From JANXVY01 sp040080145 (GTDB lineage Bacteria > Pseudomonadota > Alphaproteobacteria > Rhizobiales > Hyphomicrobiaceae), in contig JBEBJA010000232.1 in NCBI GenBank assembly GCA_040080145.1, positions 1 to 15,990 on the forward strand: 15,990 nucleotides of DNA, written 5' to 3'. The position numbers and the translations under genes were made by a program. The notes beneath the pieces were generated by a model that had not been told where the DNA came from, searched no databases, and saw only the letters and a list, made by a program, of their open reading frames with translations. Shown piece after piece: positions 6,825 through 14,122 of the stretch. Within the stretch, counting starts at the first letter, position 1, and the number at the start of each line of letters is the position of its first letter.

Positions 6825-7057
6825 GCAAAAAATGGGACGGTAAGTTTCATGGCATCACGCATTGGCCGGCCGTAATCTCCGGCGACCACGCGCCGCATCG
6901 AGGCAGCGGGCAGCTTGGCGACGATATGATCGACAATCAGATCGATCAATTCGCTCGGCACATCCTTGCAGGCAATAGCCTTGCAGAAGAGAACGATGCG
7001 GCGCGCATAAAAGCGCTTCTTTGCGGCATAGGTGATCTTGCGTTTGGCTTTTGACAT
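6821..7057 (-). CDS. 78-aa basic protein, first gene of the coupled operon
   Basis: Not recognised. It is a small, strongly basic protein (MSKAKRK at the start, KKRFYARR at 13-20) with two cysteines (25 and 30) and a helical middle (SELIDLIVDHIVAKLP, 35-50). The basic start could contact nucleic acid. The ATG at 7057 follows GGAGAA (7066-7061) at short distance; an upstream start at 7081 would add eight residues and cover that ribosome site, so 7057 is preferred. The stop overlaps the next ATG (ATGA). As the first gene it presumably defines the promoter side of the operon, which faces the AT-rich region at 7058-7447. Confidence 0.6.
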   Translation of the reverse strand: MSKAKRKITYAAKKRFYARRIVLFCKAIACKDVPSELIDLIVDHIVAKLPAASMRRVVAGDYGRPMRDAMKLTVPFFA

Positions 7058-7447
7058 GGCTTCTCCGTTGTGTACCAGCAACTGTTTTAACGGGTGCGCG
7101 TTAAATATTTTCTTAATTCACCATTCATTAACCACGTAAGGTTCGATTTCTCAGCTCAATCATAAATCTGGCGGCGACGAGTTGCGTAAATATACCCTGG
7201 TTCATGTCAAATTTTAGGTTTTCGATCCGAAAGTAATTATCTAAAATTCCGCCAATTTTAATGCAACAATTGCCGCCCAGCGATGCTGTATTGTTCAAAA
7301 ATAGCATTTCAGAAATTCAAATAGTTCAATACGTGTCACCGATGTCGTGATGCAGTTTTTGGTTGATTTTCGTCCATCCAAATTTGTATTGTTCGATCAA
7401 TAATTATTCAAAAATTACTTTTGCTTTATTTTATAGGGATATTCAAC
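7058..7447. promoter_or_regulatory. AT-rich divergent control region
   Basis: No gene is seen in these 390 bp between two divergent operons. The sequence is far more AT-rich than its flanks; for example only 12 of 60 bases are G or C at 7381-7440. It contains TATTGTTC at 7289-7296, GTTCAATA at 7324-7331 and the 16-bp near-palindrome TATTGTTCGATCAATA at 7387-7402. These are plausible operator half-sites for a shared regulator. No convincing consensus -35/-10 pair could be picked for either direction. AT-rich islands of this kind are typical targets of xenogeneic silencers such as MucR/Ros proteins in alphaproteobacteria; that link is an inference. Confidence 0.5.
7387..7402. promoter_or_regulatory. 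Near-palindromic candidate operator
   Basis: TATTGTTCGATCAATA is symmetric except for one pair (T/T at the sixth and eleventh positions). It lies 46 bp before the ATG of the U32-like gene, where a repressor or activator would act. The half-site TATTGTTC recurs at 7289-7296 and, in related inverted form, at 7324-7331. Confidence 0.45.
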
Positions 7448-8404
7448 ATGACTGATATTAACGACAATAAAGAACACACGTTCAATGAGCATCCGCTGGT
7501 CGCTTCAGTTCGTCAGTACTTGCAGCAAATTGGGCTTCCATCGGGCGACCTCAACACCCTACCGGATTCCAGTCAACGCTTTGAGGATGGTGGTAGTTTT
7601 AGGATAGAAGTGCCAACCATCAATTCAGTGGCGGCTTGCGAAGCGGCATTGAGAGAAAGCGACCGACGTGGAATCAAAATAAACCGGATCACCGAAACGC
7701 TTGGTCTCTTTCGCCATACAAAGCAAGAGATCACAGAGTGGGTGCAGCTCTGCAAGGACTACGGTTGCGAACTTGTGATGTCGCCTGGCCCTCGTGCTCC
7801 ATATGACACCGGCGCAAGCGTTCAGACACAGCAAGGCAGCCGCATCGGCTACCGTCTGCGCGGACAGGAACAATTGGTGCGGGCATTGGTGGATATCCGC
7901 CGTGCTGTCGATCTCGGCGTTGAGAGCTTTCTGGTTTACGATGAAGGCATGCTCTCCGTACTCGATCAGATGCGCAGGGATCGCGTCATTCCAGAGCACG
8001 TCCATTTCAAGGTATCCGCGCATTGCGGGCACGGCAATCCCGCGTCGGTGCATATGCTTTGGAAACTTGGAGCCAACAGCGTCAACCCGGTGCGCGATCT
8101 GCAACTGCCAATGATCGCTGCCATACGTGCGTCGCTCTCTATCCCGTTAGATATTCACACGGACAATCCAGCAGCTTCCGGCGGCTTCATGCGTATCTAC
8201 GAAGCGCCTGAGATCGTTCGTATCGCCTCACCGGTGCATCTCAAAACCGGCAACTCGGTCCTGAAAGGGCACGGCGAGGAAACCAGCCCTGGCGATGCCG
8301 AACGGATGGTGCGTCAGGCGGCGATCATCGTCGAAGTCATGGGTGAATTTGCACCGAAACTCAAACAGGCAGCTTCGGCTGGCCTTGGTGGCGGGCCGGT
8401 TTAA
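7448..8404 (+). CDS. TIM-barrel protein resembling the peptidase U32 group
   Basis: A 318-residue cytoplasmic protein. Regularly spaced beta strands followed by helices (IEVPTINS at 53-60, IKINRIT, CELVMSPGP at 107-115, ESFLVYDEG at 159-167, VHFKVSAHCG, NSVNPVRD, IPLDIHTDN, EIVRIASPVHLKTGN) suggest a (beta/alpha)8 barrel. The strand ends carry conserved-looking polar residues: HCGHG at 192-196, LDIHTDNP at 234-241 and HLKTGN at 264-269. The general look is of proteins annotated as U32 peptidase-like, many of which act in RNA or quinone modification or are uncharacterised; peptidase activity should not be assumed. The ATG at 7448 has AGGGA (7435-7439) in front. The next gene, an asparagine-synthetase-type enzyme, begins 39 bp later, so a shared pathway is likely. 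No classical U32 signature could be confirmed by eye. Confidence 0.55.
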   Translation: MTDINDNKEHTFNEHPLVASVRQYLQQIGLPSGDLNTLPDSSQRFEDGGSFRIEVPTINSVAACEAALRESDRRGIKINRITETLGLFRHTKQEITEWVQLCKDYGCELVMSPGPRAPYDTGASVQTQQGSRIGYRLRGQEQLVRALVDIRRAVDLGVESFLVYDEGMLSVLDQMRRDRVIPEHVHFKVSAHCGHGNPASVHMLWKLGANSVNPVRDLQLPMIAAIRASLSIPLDIHTDNPAASGGFMRIYEAPEIVRIASPVHLKTGNSVLKGHGEETSPGDAERMVRQAAIIVEVMGEFAPKLKQAASAGLGGGPV

Positions 8405-8443
8405 GTCGACTTGCTTTAACAGACATTTTTTAGTGGAGATTTC

Positions 8444-10288
8444 ATGTGTCGGATTTTTGGCGTCTTCGGTAACGAAGACATAAATGAGGCGTGCCTGCTT
8501 GGTAGCGCCCAATCAATGGTACACGGCGGTCCAGATCGCCAAAGCTATGACGTTGGCCCGCGTTGGGCACTTGGCAATGATCGTCTTGCGATTCAAGGAG
8601 TGGCGGGCGGTGATCAACCGTTCGCACATCCATCCGGTGTTCACGCCGTCTTCAATGGCGAGATATACAATCACCGTGAATTGCGAGAGGAACTGCGCCA
8701 GCACGGGTACACCTTCGCCGATGACTGCGATGGTAACGTTCTCATCCCTATGTTTCTTCGCTATGGCCCGGATTTTGTTCGGCGCTTGGACGGGATGTTC
8801 GCCGTTGCGATCGTAGATATGCGGGAGCGGCCATCCGTGCATCTATTTTCGGATCCAGCCGCTGTGAAGTCTCTGTACTATCATTGGGATGACGCACAAA
8901 CGGTGCTCAGCTTTGCTTCGGAAGTCGAGGGGTTAGCAAAGCTCACGCAGGCGCCATTGGCGGTCGAACGACAAGCAGCCTACGACTTTCTTTCATTGCG
9001 GGCGATCTGTGGAGAGCAGACGATCTTTAGAGGTGTCGGCACCCTTGGGCCATCACGTCATTTGCATTGCAAACTCGACGGCCAGCCGGAAGTCGAAACG
9101 TATCAATCCCTCATCACCGCACCGCCGCCTGATCCCAGCTTACAGGTGGCGGGCCAGCAACTCCAAAGTCTGCTCGATCACGAGGTCGATCAGATGATGA
9201 GAGCAGATGTGCCCGTGTGTGTCGTCACCAGCGGAGGATTGGATTCAACATTGCTTTCCGGTCTGGCCGGCCGGCACAGTGGGTCGCTGAATTCATTTCA
9301 CGTCTGCTACAAAGGTGATTGGCCACACGACGAACGCCGGTTCGCGCAGGAAGCTGCGGATCATTTTGGCACCAAGCATCACGACATCGTCGTTGATCCA
9401 GATGATTTCCCCGCACTGATCTTAAAGATGACAGCGCACATCGGGCAACCCAACACAGCGCCCCATAGCTTGAGCAGCTATTGCCTGTTCCAAGGCATCT
9501 CTGACGCCGGATTCAAGGTCGCGATCACAGGTGAGGGGGCTGACGAATTGTTCGCTGGCTACGAGCGCTTCTCCGCGGCTCTTGCTCCGGGGGATGACTG
9601 GATCGAGGGATACCTTGACAAATTCGGGCCGTTTCCCGGTACGTTGCGAGATGAGGTTGTCGCCGCGGACATTCGTGCGAACGCGGACGCAAGTGGATCG
9701 AAGATCAAGGAATTCGCGGAGCGCATTTTGCGCACCAATCCGGGCGCAGAACGGCTTGGTGCGTTGCAGGCACTCGATCAATGGGAGCGGTTCCCGTTTT
9801 ACATTCTACGACGGGCTGACCATCTGAGCATGGCGCATGCCGTCGAAATGCGTGTTCCGTTTTGCCAGCCGCGCATCATGGATTTTGCACGACAAACGCC
9901 GAGTGAGCATCGCATTTCGGAGGGTAAAAGCAAGCGCGTAGTCTATGAAGCGGCGCGTGGCATTATTCCGCAATCAATTCTGGAGCGTAAGAAACAACCG
10001 TTCACGCTGCCGATTACAGCGATGATCAGGGCTGACAGCAAGCTCTTTGAATTCATGCAGTCGGTCTTTTCGGACCGACGTTTTCGTGAGCGAGGCTTTT
10101 TTGATGCGGACAAGGTGCTGGGCTACTGCAAGATGCAGGCAGTGACACCACGAGATGATGTCGCAAACATGCTGTGGTCTGCGATGTCGTTCGAGCTGTG
10201 GCATCGCCATATCGATGCCGTTAATCTCACGGTCGATCCACGCATGAATTTGTTGCCTAAACCGATTAGCCTGCAAAAGAAGTTGTAG
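8444..10288 (+). CDS. Glutamine-dependent asparagine synthetase family enzyme (AsnB-type)
   Basis: A 614-residue two-domain enzyme. The N-terminal nucleophile glutaminase domain has Cys2 exposed after Met removal, DRLAI (46-50) and NGEIYNHREL (71-80), which form the glutamine pocket and release ammonia. The C-terminal synthetase domain has the ATP PP-loop SGGLDST at 263-269 and GEGADELFAGY at 363-373. The family turns a carboxylate into an amide by adenylation. Members include asparagine synthetase, beta-lactam synthetases and amide- or hydrazide-forming enzymes of natural-product pathways. The usual HRGPD motif reads HGGPD (27-31), and the residue after the glutaminase Asp96 is Gly-Asn rather than the common Cys/Thr-Glu, so the substrate may differ from aspartate. 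The ATG at 8444 follows GGAG (8435-8438). A barrel protein lies upstream and a transporter downstream, which suggests a dedicated pathway over housekeeping asparagine synthesis. Confidence 0.88.
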   Translation: MCRIFGVFGNEDINEACLLGSAQSMVHGGPDRQSYDVGPRWALGNDRLAIQGVAGGDQPFAHPSGVHAVFNGEIYNHRELREELRQHGYTFADDCDGNVLIPMFLRYGPDFVRRLDGMFAVAIVDMRERPSVHLFSDPAAVKSLYYHWDDAQTVLSFASEVEGLAKLTQAPLAVERQAAYDFLSLRAICGEQTIFRGVGTLGPSRHLHCKLDGQPEVETYQSLITAPPPDPSLQVAGQQLQSLLDHEVDQMMRADVPVCVVTSGGLDSTLLSGLAGRHSGSLNSFHVCYKGDWPHDERRFAQEAADHFGTKHHDIVVDPDDFPALILKMTAHIGQPNTAPHSLSSYCLFQGISDAGFKVAITGEGADELFAGYERFSAALAPGDDWIEGYLDKFGPFPGTLRDEVVAADIRANADASGSKIKEFAERILRTNPGAERLGALQALDQWERFPFYILRRADHLSMAHAVEMRVPFCQPRIMDFARQTPSEHRISEGKSKRVVYEAARGIIPQSILERKKQPFTLPITAMIRADSKLFEFMQSVFSDRRFRERGFFDADKVLGYCKMQAVTPRDDVANMLWSAMSFELWHRHIDAVNLTVDPRMNLLPKPISLQKKL

Positions 10289-10336
10289 TTTTGTTATGGA
10301 CGTGTAGCCTAATAGGCGTATGCAGATTGTAGGATT

Positions 10337-11281
10337 ATGAATGAAGTAATTGCCATCGCGGCACCCGTTTTTTTCATCATCGCGCTTGGATACGTCGGTG
10401 CCAAACGGCGTGTATTCGGTGCAGAGGTGCAGAGATCGTTCAGCCTTTACGTTTTTTACTTCAGCATGCCGTGCTATCTATTTTTGAACATGGCCAATAG
10501 TCGGCAGACGCCGATGATGTCGTTCGACTACATCGCGGCGTTTGCTTCGGCAATGGTTGTTGTTGCTGTTGCGGCAGGACTCTACCTCAACCGGGTTGCG
10601 CGAAGAGACTTCGCGTTTACGGTGCTGGGGATGATGAGTGCGAGTTACACCAATTCGGCGTTCATCGGTATTCCGATTATCGTCATGGCCTATGGAAGCA
10701 TTGCGCCCGTTGTGGTCGTCACGTTGTTCCAGATCATCTGCGCGACAACCGCGATTTTGGCCAGCCTAGAGATTTATCAGCAGCGGTGTTGCCTGTCCTG
10801 GAGGCAACTCGGCGAGATCCCGAAAGCTGTGCTCCTCAATCCAATTATTGGCGGCTCGCTTCTAGGAATAACGTTTGCAATGAATGGCTGGGCTGTTCCA
10901 GTGCCAGTAGAACGCATTTGCCAATTGCTGGGTAGTGCCGGAGTCCCGACCGCATTGTTTGCACTCGGCTTGTCATTAGGGGGTGAGCAACGTGTCGCAA
11001 CCTCAACAACTCGCCAACTTGTCTATGTACTCGTCGTATTGAAGATCGTACTTCATCCGGCGCTGGCGTGGCTATTTGGACATTACGCTTTTGGTCTTTC
11101 TGGCGCATCTCTTGGAGCATTAACGATCATCGCCGGCATGCCGACGGCCATGAACAACTTCACATTTGCCCAACGCTATGGCGCGTTCGTCCGGGAATCG
11201 AGCCAAGTGGTGTTTTTGTCTACTGTCCTCTGGCTTGCAACCCTGCCAGTACTACTTTTCATATTCAAGGTTGGGACATGA
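10337..11281 (+). CDS. AEC-family (auxin efflux carrier-type) transporter
   Basis: A 314-residue polytopic membrane protein with about ten hydrophobic segments. It starts with APVFFIIALGYVGAKRRVF, which is characteristic of the AEC family, followed by YFSMPCYLFLNMA. The middle carries YTNSAFIGIPIIVMAYG, the conserved asparagine/Gly-Pro region of the family. The second half repeats the pattern (NPIIGGSLLGITFAM; GVPTALFALGLSLGG; AGMPTAMNNFTFAQRYG). AEC proteins move small carboxylates such as malate, malonate or auxin across the inner membrane, often outward. It lies 48 bp after the AsnB-type gene and may export that enzyme's product or bring in its substrate. AGGA precedes the ATG by only two bases, an unusually tight spacing. 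Its stop overlaps a following 38-aa ORF. Confidence 0.88.
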   Translation: MNEVIAIAAPVFFIIALGYVGAKRRVFGAEVQRSFSLYVFYFSMPCYLFLNMANSRQTPMMSFDYIAAFASAMVVVAVAAGLYLNRVARRDFAFTVLGMMSASYTNSAFIGIPIIVMAYGSIAPVVVVTLFQIICATTAILASLEIYQQRCCLSWRQLGEIPKAVLLNPIIGGSLLGITFAMNGWAVPVPVERICQLLGSAGVPTALFALGLSLGGEQRVATSTTRQLVYVLVVLKIVLHPALAWLFGHYAFGLSGASLGALTIIAGMPTAMNNFTFAQRYGAFVRESSQVVFLSTVLWLATLPVLLFIFKVGT

Positions 11282-11394
11282 CGCAGCAAATAACTGACCG
11301 ATTTGCGCATTCAATAATTAAGTGTCTAGCCACGCGATCAAGGCCATCGGCTTTGGATAAATATTCCATATTTGGCTTCATGGTGCGCTTCTAA
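11278..11394 (+). CDS. Possible coupled 38-aa peptide
   Basis: The ATG at 11278 overlaps the transporter stop as ATGA, and AAGG (11267-11270) lies seven bases upstream. The stop TAA shares its last base with the ATG of the next gene (TAATG, 11392-11396). The 38-residue product is basic, with one cysteine and a hydrophobic C-terminal end (YSIFGFMVRF). Its role is unknown: it could be a leader that couples translation of the 204-aa protein, a small membrane-associated accessory, or a peptide substrate. The two overlaps support translation, but coding by chance cannot be excluded. Confidence 0.35.
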   Translation: MTQQITDRFAHSIIKCLATRSRPSALDKYSIFGFMVRF

Positions 11395-12008
11395 TGCCAC
11401 ACGCGTTGAGCGGAAAATGGATACTTCACTACTTCGATGGAGATATTCCGTGGCGGACGATTAGTGACCTGCCGGAAGATGAAGCGCTTGAAATCAACCG
11501 ACCGACCGGCAAGACTTCGGGCGTGTGCACTATCACCGGCAAGGACCTCATTTATCAACATCGCCTGAGCGTTGAAGCTTGGGACCGTGAGCAGCACCTT
11601 GCTCGTGGTGGCCGGATGGAGAATGCCAATCCTGTTTATGGTATATTGAGTGAAGTTGAGCATCCAGAACGACCATATCGAAAAGGCAGTTGCATCGCTA
11701 TTCCTGCCGAGATTGTTCCGATTGAACTGATGTCCGTCTCCTTTGGCGATTCCTTCCCGAACTACCACTGCCGAAACAGAAACGATCTATCTAAGTTGGG
11801 TTCCCCTCATGGTCGAACGTATGGACCGGTGGAATTCAGCGCGCTTGTGCACGCAAGGCCACAGCTGGCAACACGATGGTCAGCAGGATACTGTGGCAAA
11901 GAAGGGTTCTGCATCGAGGTGCGTCTCTATACGCGCAATCTTCCGTCTCCGTCGCGGCCAGAACGTGGTCCATTTAGGATTCGCCCTACGCGCCAGCATA
12001 ACAAGTAA
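11394..12008 (+). CDS. Unknown 204-aa protein, last gene of the U32-like/AsnB/AEC cluster
   Basis: No family is recognised. The N-terminal two thirds look globular: WILHYFDGDIPW at 8-19, DEALEINRPTGK around 29-40, and PVYGILSEVEHPERPYRKG followed by AIPAEIVPIELMSVSFGDSFPNYH at roughly 80-126. The stretch with CGKEGFCIEVRLYTRN (about 168-183) still looks like protein. The final 20 or so residues are rich in Arg and Pro and less convincing. Another frame is open at 11743-12045, so a frameshift after residue 120 is possible, although the first frame reads better. There are no membrane segments or signal peptide. Translation likely depends on the preceding 38-aa ORF, as the start overlaps its stop and has no good ribosome site. 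It probably works in the same pathway. Confidence 0.5.
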   Translation: MPHALSGKWILHYFDGDIPWRTISDLPEDEALEINRPTGKTSGVCTITGKDLIYQHRLSVEAWDREQHLARGGRMENANPVYGILSEVEHPERPYRKGSCIAIPAEIVPIELMSVSFGDSFPNYHCRNRNDLSKLGSPHGRTYGPVEFSALVHARPQLATRWSAGYCGKEGFCIEVRLYTRNLPSPSRPERGPFRIRPTRQHNK

Positions 12009-12097
12009 CTGCCTGCGCCGGAACGTAAGCATGGACTCTCAATGAGGCAGCTGCGGCGGACAAAGGAGAGGATGCTGTCCCCCTTTGCGTCCGATGA

Positions 12098-12124
12098 GTC
12101 ATGCATATTTTTCAGGTGCATGAC
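12098..12124. repeat. 8-bp perfect inverted repeat upstream of the recombinase pair
   Basis: GTCATGCA at 12098-12105 and TGCATGAC at 12117-12124 are perfect inverted copies around an 11-base spacer (TATTTTTCAGG). The arrangement could be a regulator-binding site, a hairpin in the leader, or a recombinase site; there is no U-tract after it, so it is a poor terminator. The rest of 12009-12208 has an imperfect stem at about 12058-12092 and nothing else that I recognise. Confidence 0.5.
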
Positions 12125-12208
12125 CTGTTTCCATCCGTCGAATGGATGCGATCTTTTTGCTGGCTGTCGAAGGCCGATAGAGTTGCCAGACGCAAGAGGA
12201 ACAACGTC

Positions 12209-12367
12209 ATGGCTATGATCAAGCGTGAACCGGCAGTCATCGTAGAATATGTGAGTGATCCAGACGGGGTGGGCACTGCCAACGCGCATCTTGCAATCTT
12301 GAAGCTTGCTCGTGCCCTCGCACGGATGGCAGCGCGGGAAGATGATGCCATGGAGAACGGGGTGTAG
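12209..12367 (+). CDS. Small companion gene of the serine recombinase
   Basis: A 52-residue protein beginning MAMIKREPAVIVEYV, with a C-terminal helix that ends ARALARMAAREDDAMENGV. The helix matches the corresponding part of the small gene in front of the second recombinase (VLARQAAREDDATE), so the pairing of a small gene with a large serine recombinase occurs twice here. The ATG at 12209 is preferred because AAGAGGAAC (12194-12202) precedes it; a longer frame from 12101 starts inside an inverted repeat and lacks a ribosome site. The recombinase start follows 42 bp after the stop, implying an operon. It may be a directionality or accessory factor; that is an inference from position and size. 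Confidence 0.65.
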   Translation: MAMIKREPAVIVEYVSDPDGVGTANAHLAILKLARALARMAAREDDAMENGV

Positions 12368-12409
12368 TATCATCACGGTGTTGAGTGCCACAGCAGTGGA
12401 GCTATGCCT

Positions 12410-14122
12410 ATGCGCGCCGCCATCTACGCACGCTTTTCAAGCGAGCTCCAAGATGCGCGCTCTATCGCCGATCAAGTCGCTCTCGGTCGGAAATATGCGG
12501 AAGCGCGTGGTCTTACGATCACCCAGACCTATCAGGATGCAGCGATTTCTGGAGCTTCGACGATCAATCGTCCCGGACTGCAACGGCTGCTTGCCGATGC
12601 TGGACAAGGCGGGTTGGAAGTCATTGTGACGGAGAGTCTTGATCGGCTTTCACGCAGCCAAGCCGACATTGCCGCGCTGTATGAAAAATTCACATTCCTG
12701 GGTGTGCGCATTGAGACGCTCGCCGATGGGGTTGTGTCTGAGATCCATGTCGGTCTCAAGGGCACCATGTCGGCGTTGTTCCTCAAGGACCTCGCGCAGA
12801 AGACGCGGCGTGGCCAACTGGGACGGGTGAAGGCAGGTCGGATTCCAGGTGGCAAGAGCTTCGGATACGACGTGGTTCGTGCTGGTGATGATCGCGGCCA
12901 GCGGACAATCAACACGATTGAAGCTGACATCGTTCGCCGCATCTTCAAGGAATACGGGAGCGGGAAGGGACCACTGGCAATCGTTCGCGACCTCAATCGT
13001 GAGAAGGTGCCGGGGCCAACAGGTGGCGTGTGGAATGCATCCACGTTGCTTGGCTCACCGAAGCGGCGCAACGGCCTGCTGAACAACGAACTATATCGCG
13101 GCACGATCGTCTACAATCGGCAGCGCTTCATCAAAGATCCGGAAACCGGGAAGCGCGTTGCGCGTGAGAACCCTCAGAGCGAGTGGCAGCGTCAGGATGT
13201 GCCGCATCTTTGCCTGATCGATGAGGATGTTTGGGCAACTGTTCAACGTCGGCGGGCGGAGCGGGGCGGGCCGCATCTCTATCAGCAGCGGCGGCCTAAG
13301 CGTCCATTGTCAGGTCTCATATACTGCGGCGCGTGTGGCTCACGGTACATCATCGCAACGCACGATTATTTGCGCTGTTCGGGACGAGTGAACAGCGGCA
13401 TTTGCGATTGCTCGCGAACGATCGAGATGCGCGAGGTTGAAGAGCGAGTGCTGGGCGCGCTTCGCCGCAATCTGCTTGCTTCAGAAGTCGTCGCCGATGC
13501 GGTCGAAACATACCGGCAAGAACGCATGCGGCTTGCAGCTGCTCGTCGCCAGTCACGCGGCCGTCTCGAAGGTGATCTTGCCGATGTCGAACGCAAGATC
13601 AATCGCATGCTCAAAATGGTCGAAGACGGTCACGCCGAGCCGGCTATCGCTGGCCCACGCCTCAACCAGCTTGCGCAGGAGCGTCGGGAGTTGGAAGCCG
13701 CGATGTTAATCGAGCCTCCGAATAAGGTTGTCGAGGTGTTTCCGAATTCCGCTGAACGCTATGCAGTCAAGGTCGGTGAAATTCATACAGCGCTGGCAAG
13801 TGGTAAGAACGGCGACCTCGATGCGGTCGCTCTCGTGCGCTCATTAATCCGCCGCATCGTTGTGAAGGCGACGCGTGCACCACATCCGCTCGAAATAGAG
13901 GTAGAAGGAACGCTTGCAATTCTGATGAAGAACGAAGACGGGACCGAGCCGTCCGGTATCGTGTGTTGCGTGCCCCCGCAACCATCGATACAGCCACCCC
14001 AGTTCCCGGGGTGTTCTCAACAAGTAACGCCGCAAGATTGCCGACAACCCGTAATTCAACTGGAGCGGGTCGTTCGGTCGGCGTCACCAGAATATGGTCG
14101 ATCAACTCACGAAGAATCGTGA
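12410..14122 (+). CDS. Large serine recombinase A, C-terminus running into antisense of its neighbour
   Basis: A 570-residue resolvase/invertase-family recombinase. The N-terminal catalytic domain (1-140) has the nucleophile Ser10 in YARFSS, SLDRLSRS at 76-83 with active-site arginines, and a linking helix through DLAQKTRRG. A recombinase domain (about 148-285) contains NNELYRGTIVYNR. The zinc ribbon uses Cys306, Cys309, Cys323 and Cys332/334. A coiled coil follows at about 365-432. The start ATG 12410 is chosen over 12404 because GGAG (12398-12401) is 8 bases away and the paralogue starts with the same residues (MRAAIYARFSS). From about residue 518 (nucleotide 13961) the frame enters sequence antisense to recombinase B, giving an unrelated tail of about 50 residues. 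Such enzymes integrate and excise islands. The catalytic part is intact; the effect of the altered tail is unknown. Confidence 0.9.
   Translation: MRAAIYARFSSELQDARSIADQVALGRKYAEARGLTITQTYQDAAISGASTINRPGLQRLLADAGQGGLEVIVTESLDRLSRSQADIAALYEKFTFLGVRIETLADGVVSEIHVGLKGTMSALFLKDLAQKTRRGQLGRVKAGRIPGGKSFGYDVVRAGDDRGQRTINTIEADIVRRIFKEYGSGKGPLAIVRDLNREKVPGPTGGVWNASTLLGSPKRRNGLLNNELYRGTIVYNRQRFIKDPETGKRVARENPQSEWQRQDVPHLCLIDEDVWATVQRRRAERGGPHLYQQRRPKRPLSGLIYCGACGSRYIIATHDYLRCSGRVNSGICDCSRTIEMREVEERVLGALRRNLLASEVVADAVETYRQERMRLAAARRQSRGRLEGDLADVERKINRMLKMVEDGHAEPAIAGPRLNQLAQERRELEAAMLIEPPNKVVEVFPNSAERYAVKVGEIHTALASGKNGDLDAVALVRSLIRRIVVKATRAPHPLEIEVEGTLAILMKNEDGTEPSGIVCCVPPQPSIQPPQFPGCSQQVTPQDCRQPVIQLERVVRSASPEYGRSTHEES

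Noticed and set aside
10307..10317. Palindrome GCCTAATAGGC between the AsnB-type gene and the transporter
   Set aside because: It is only five base pairs per arm with one central base and no T-run, too short to call a terminator or operator.
12058..12092. Possible terminator after the 204-aa gene
   Set aside because: The stem GGACAAAGG/CCTTTGCGTCC is interrupted and not followed by a T-run.
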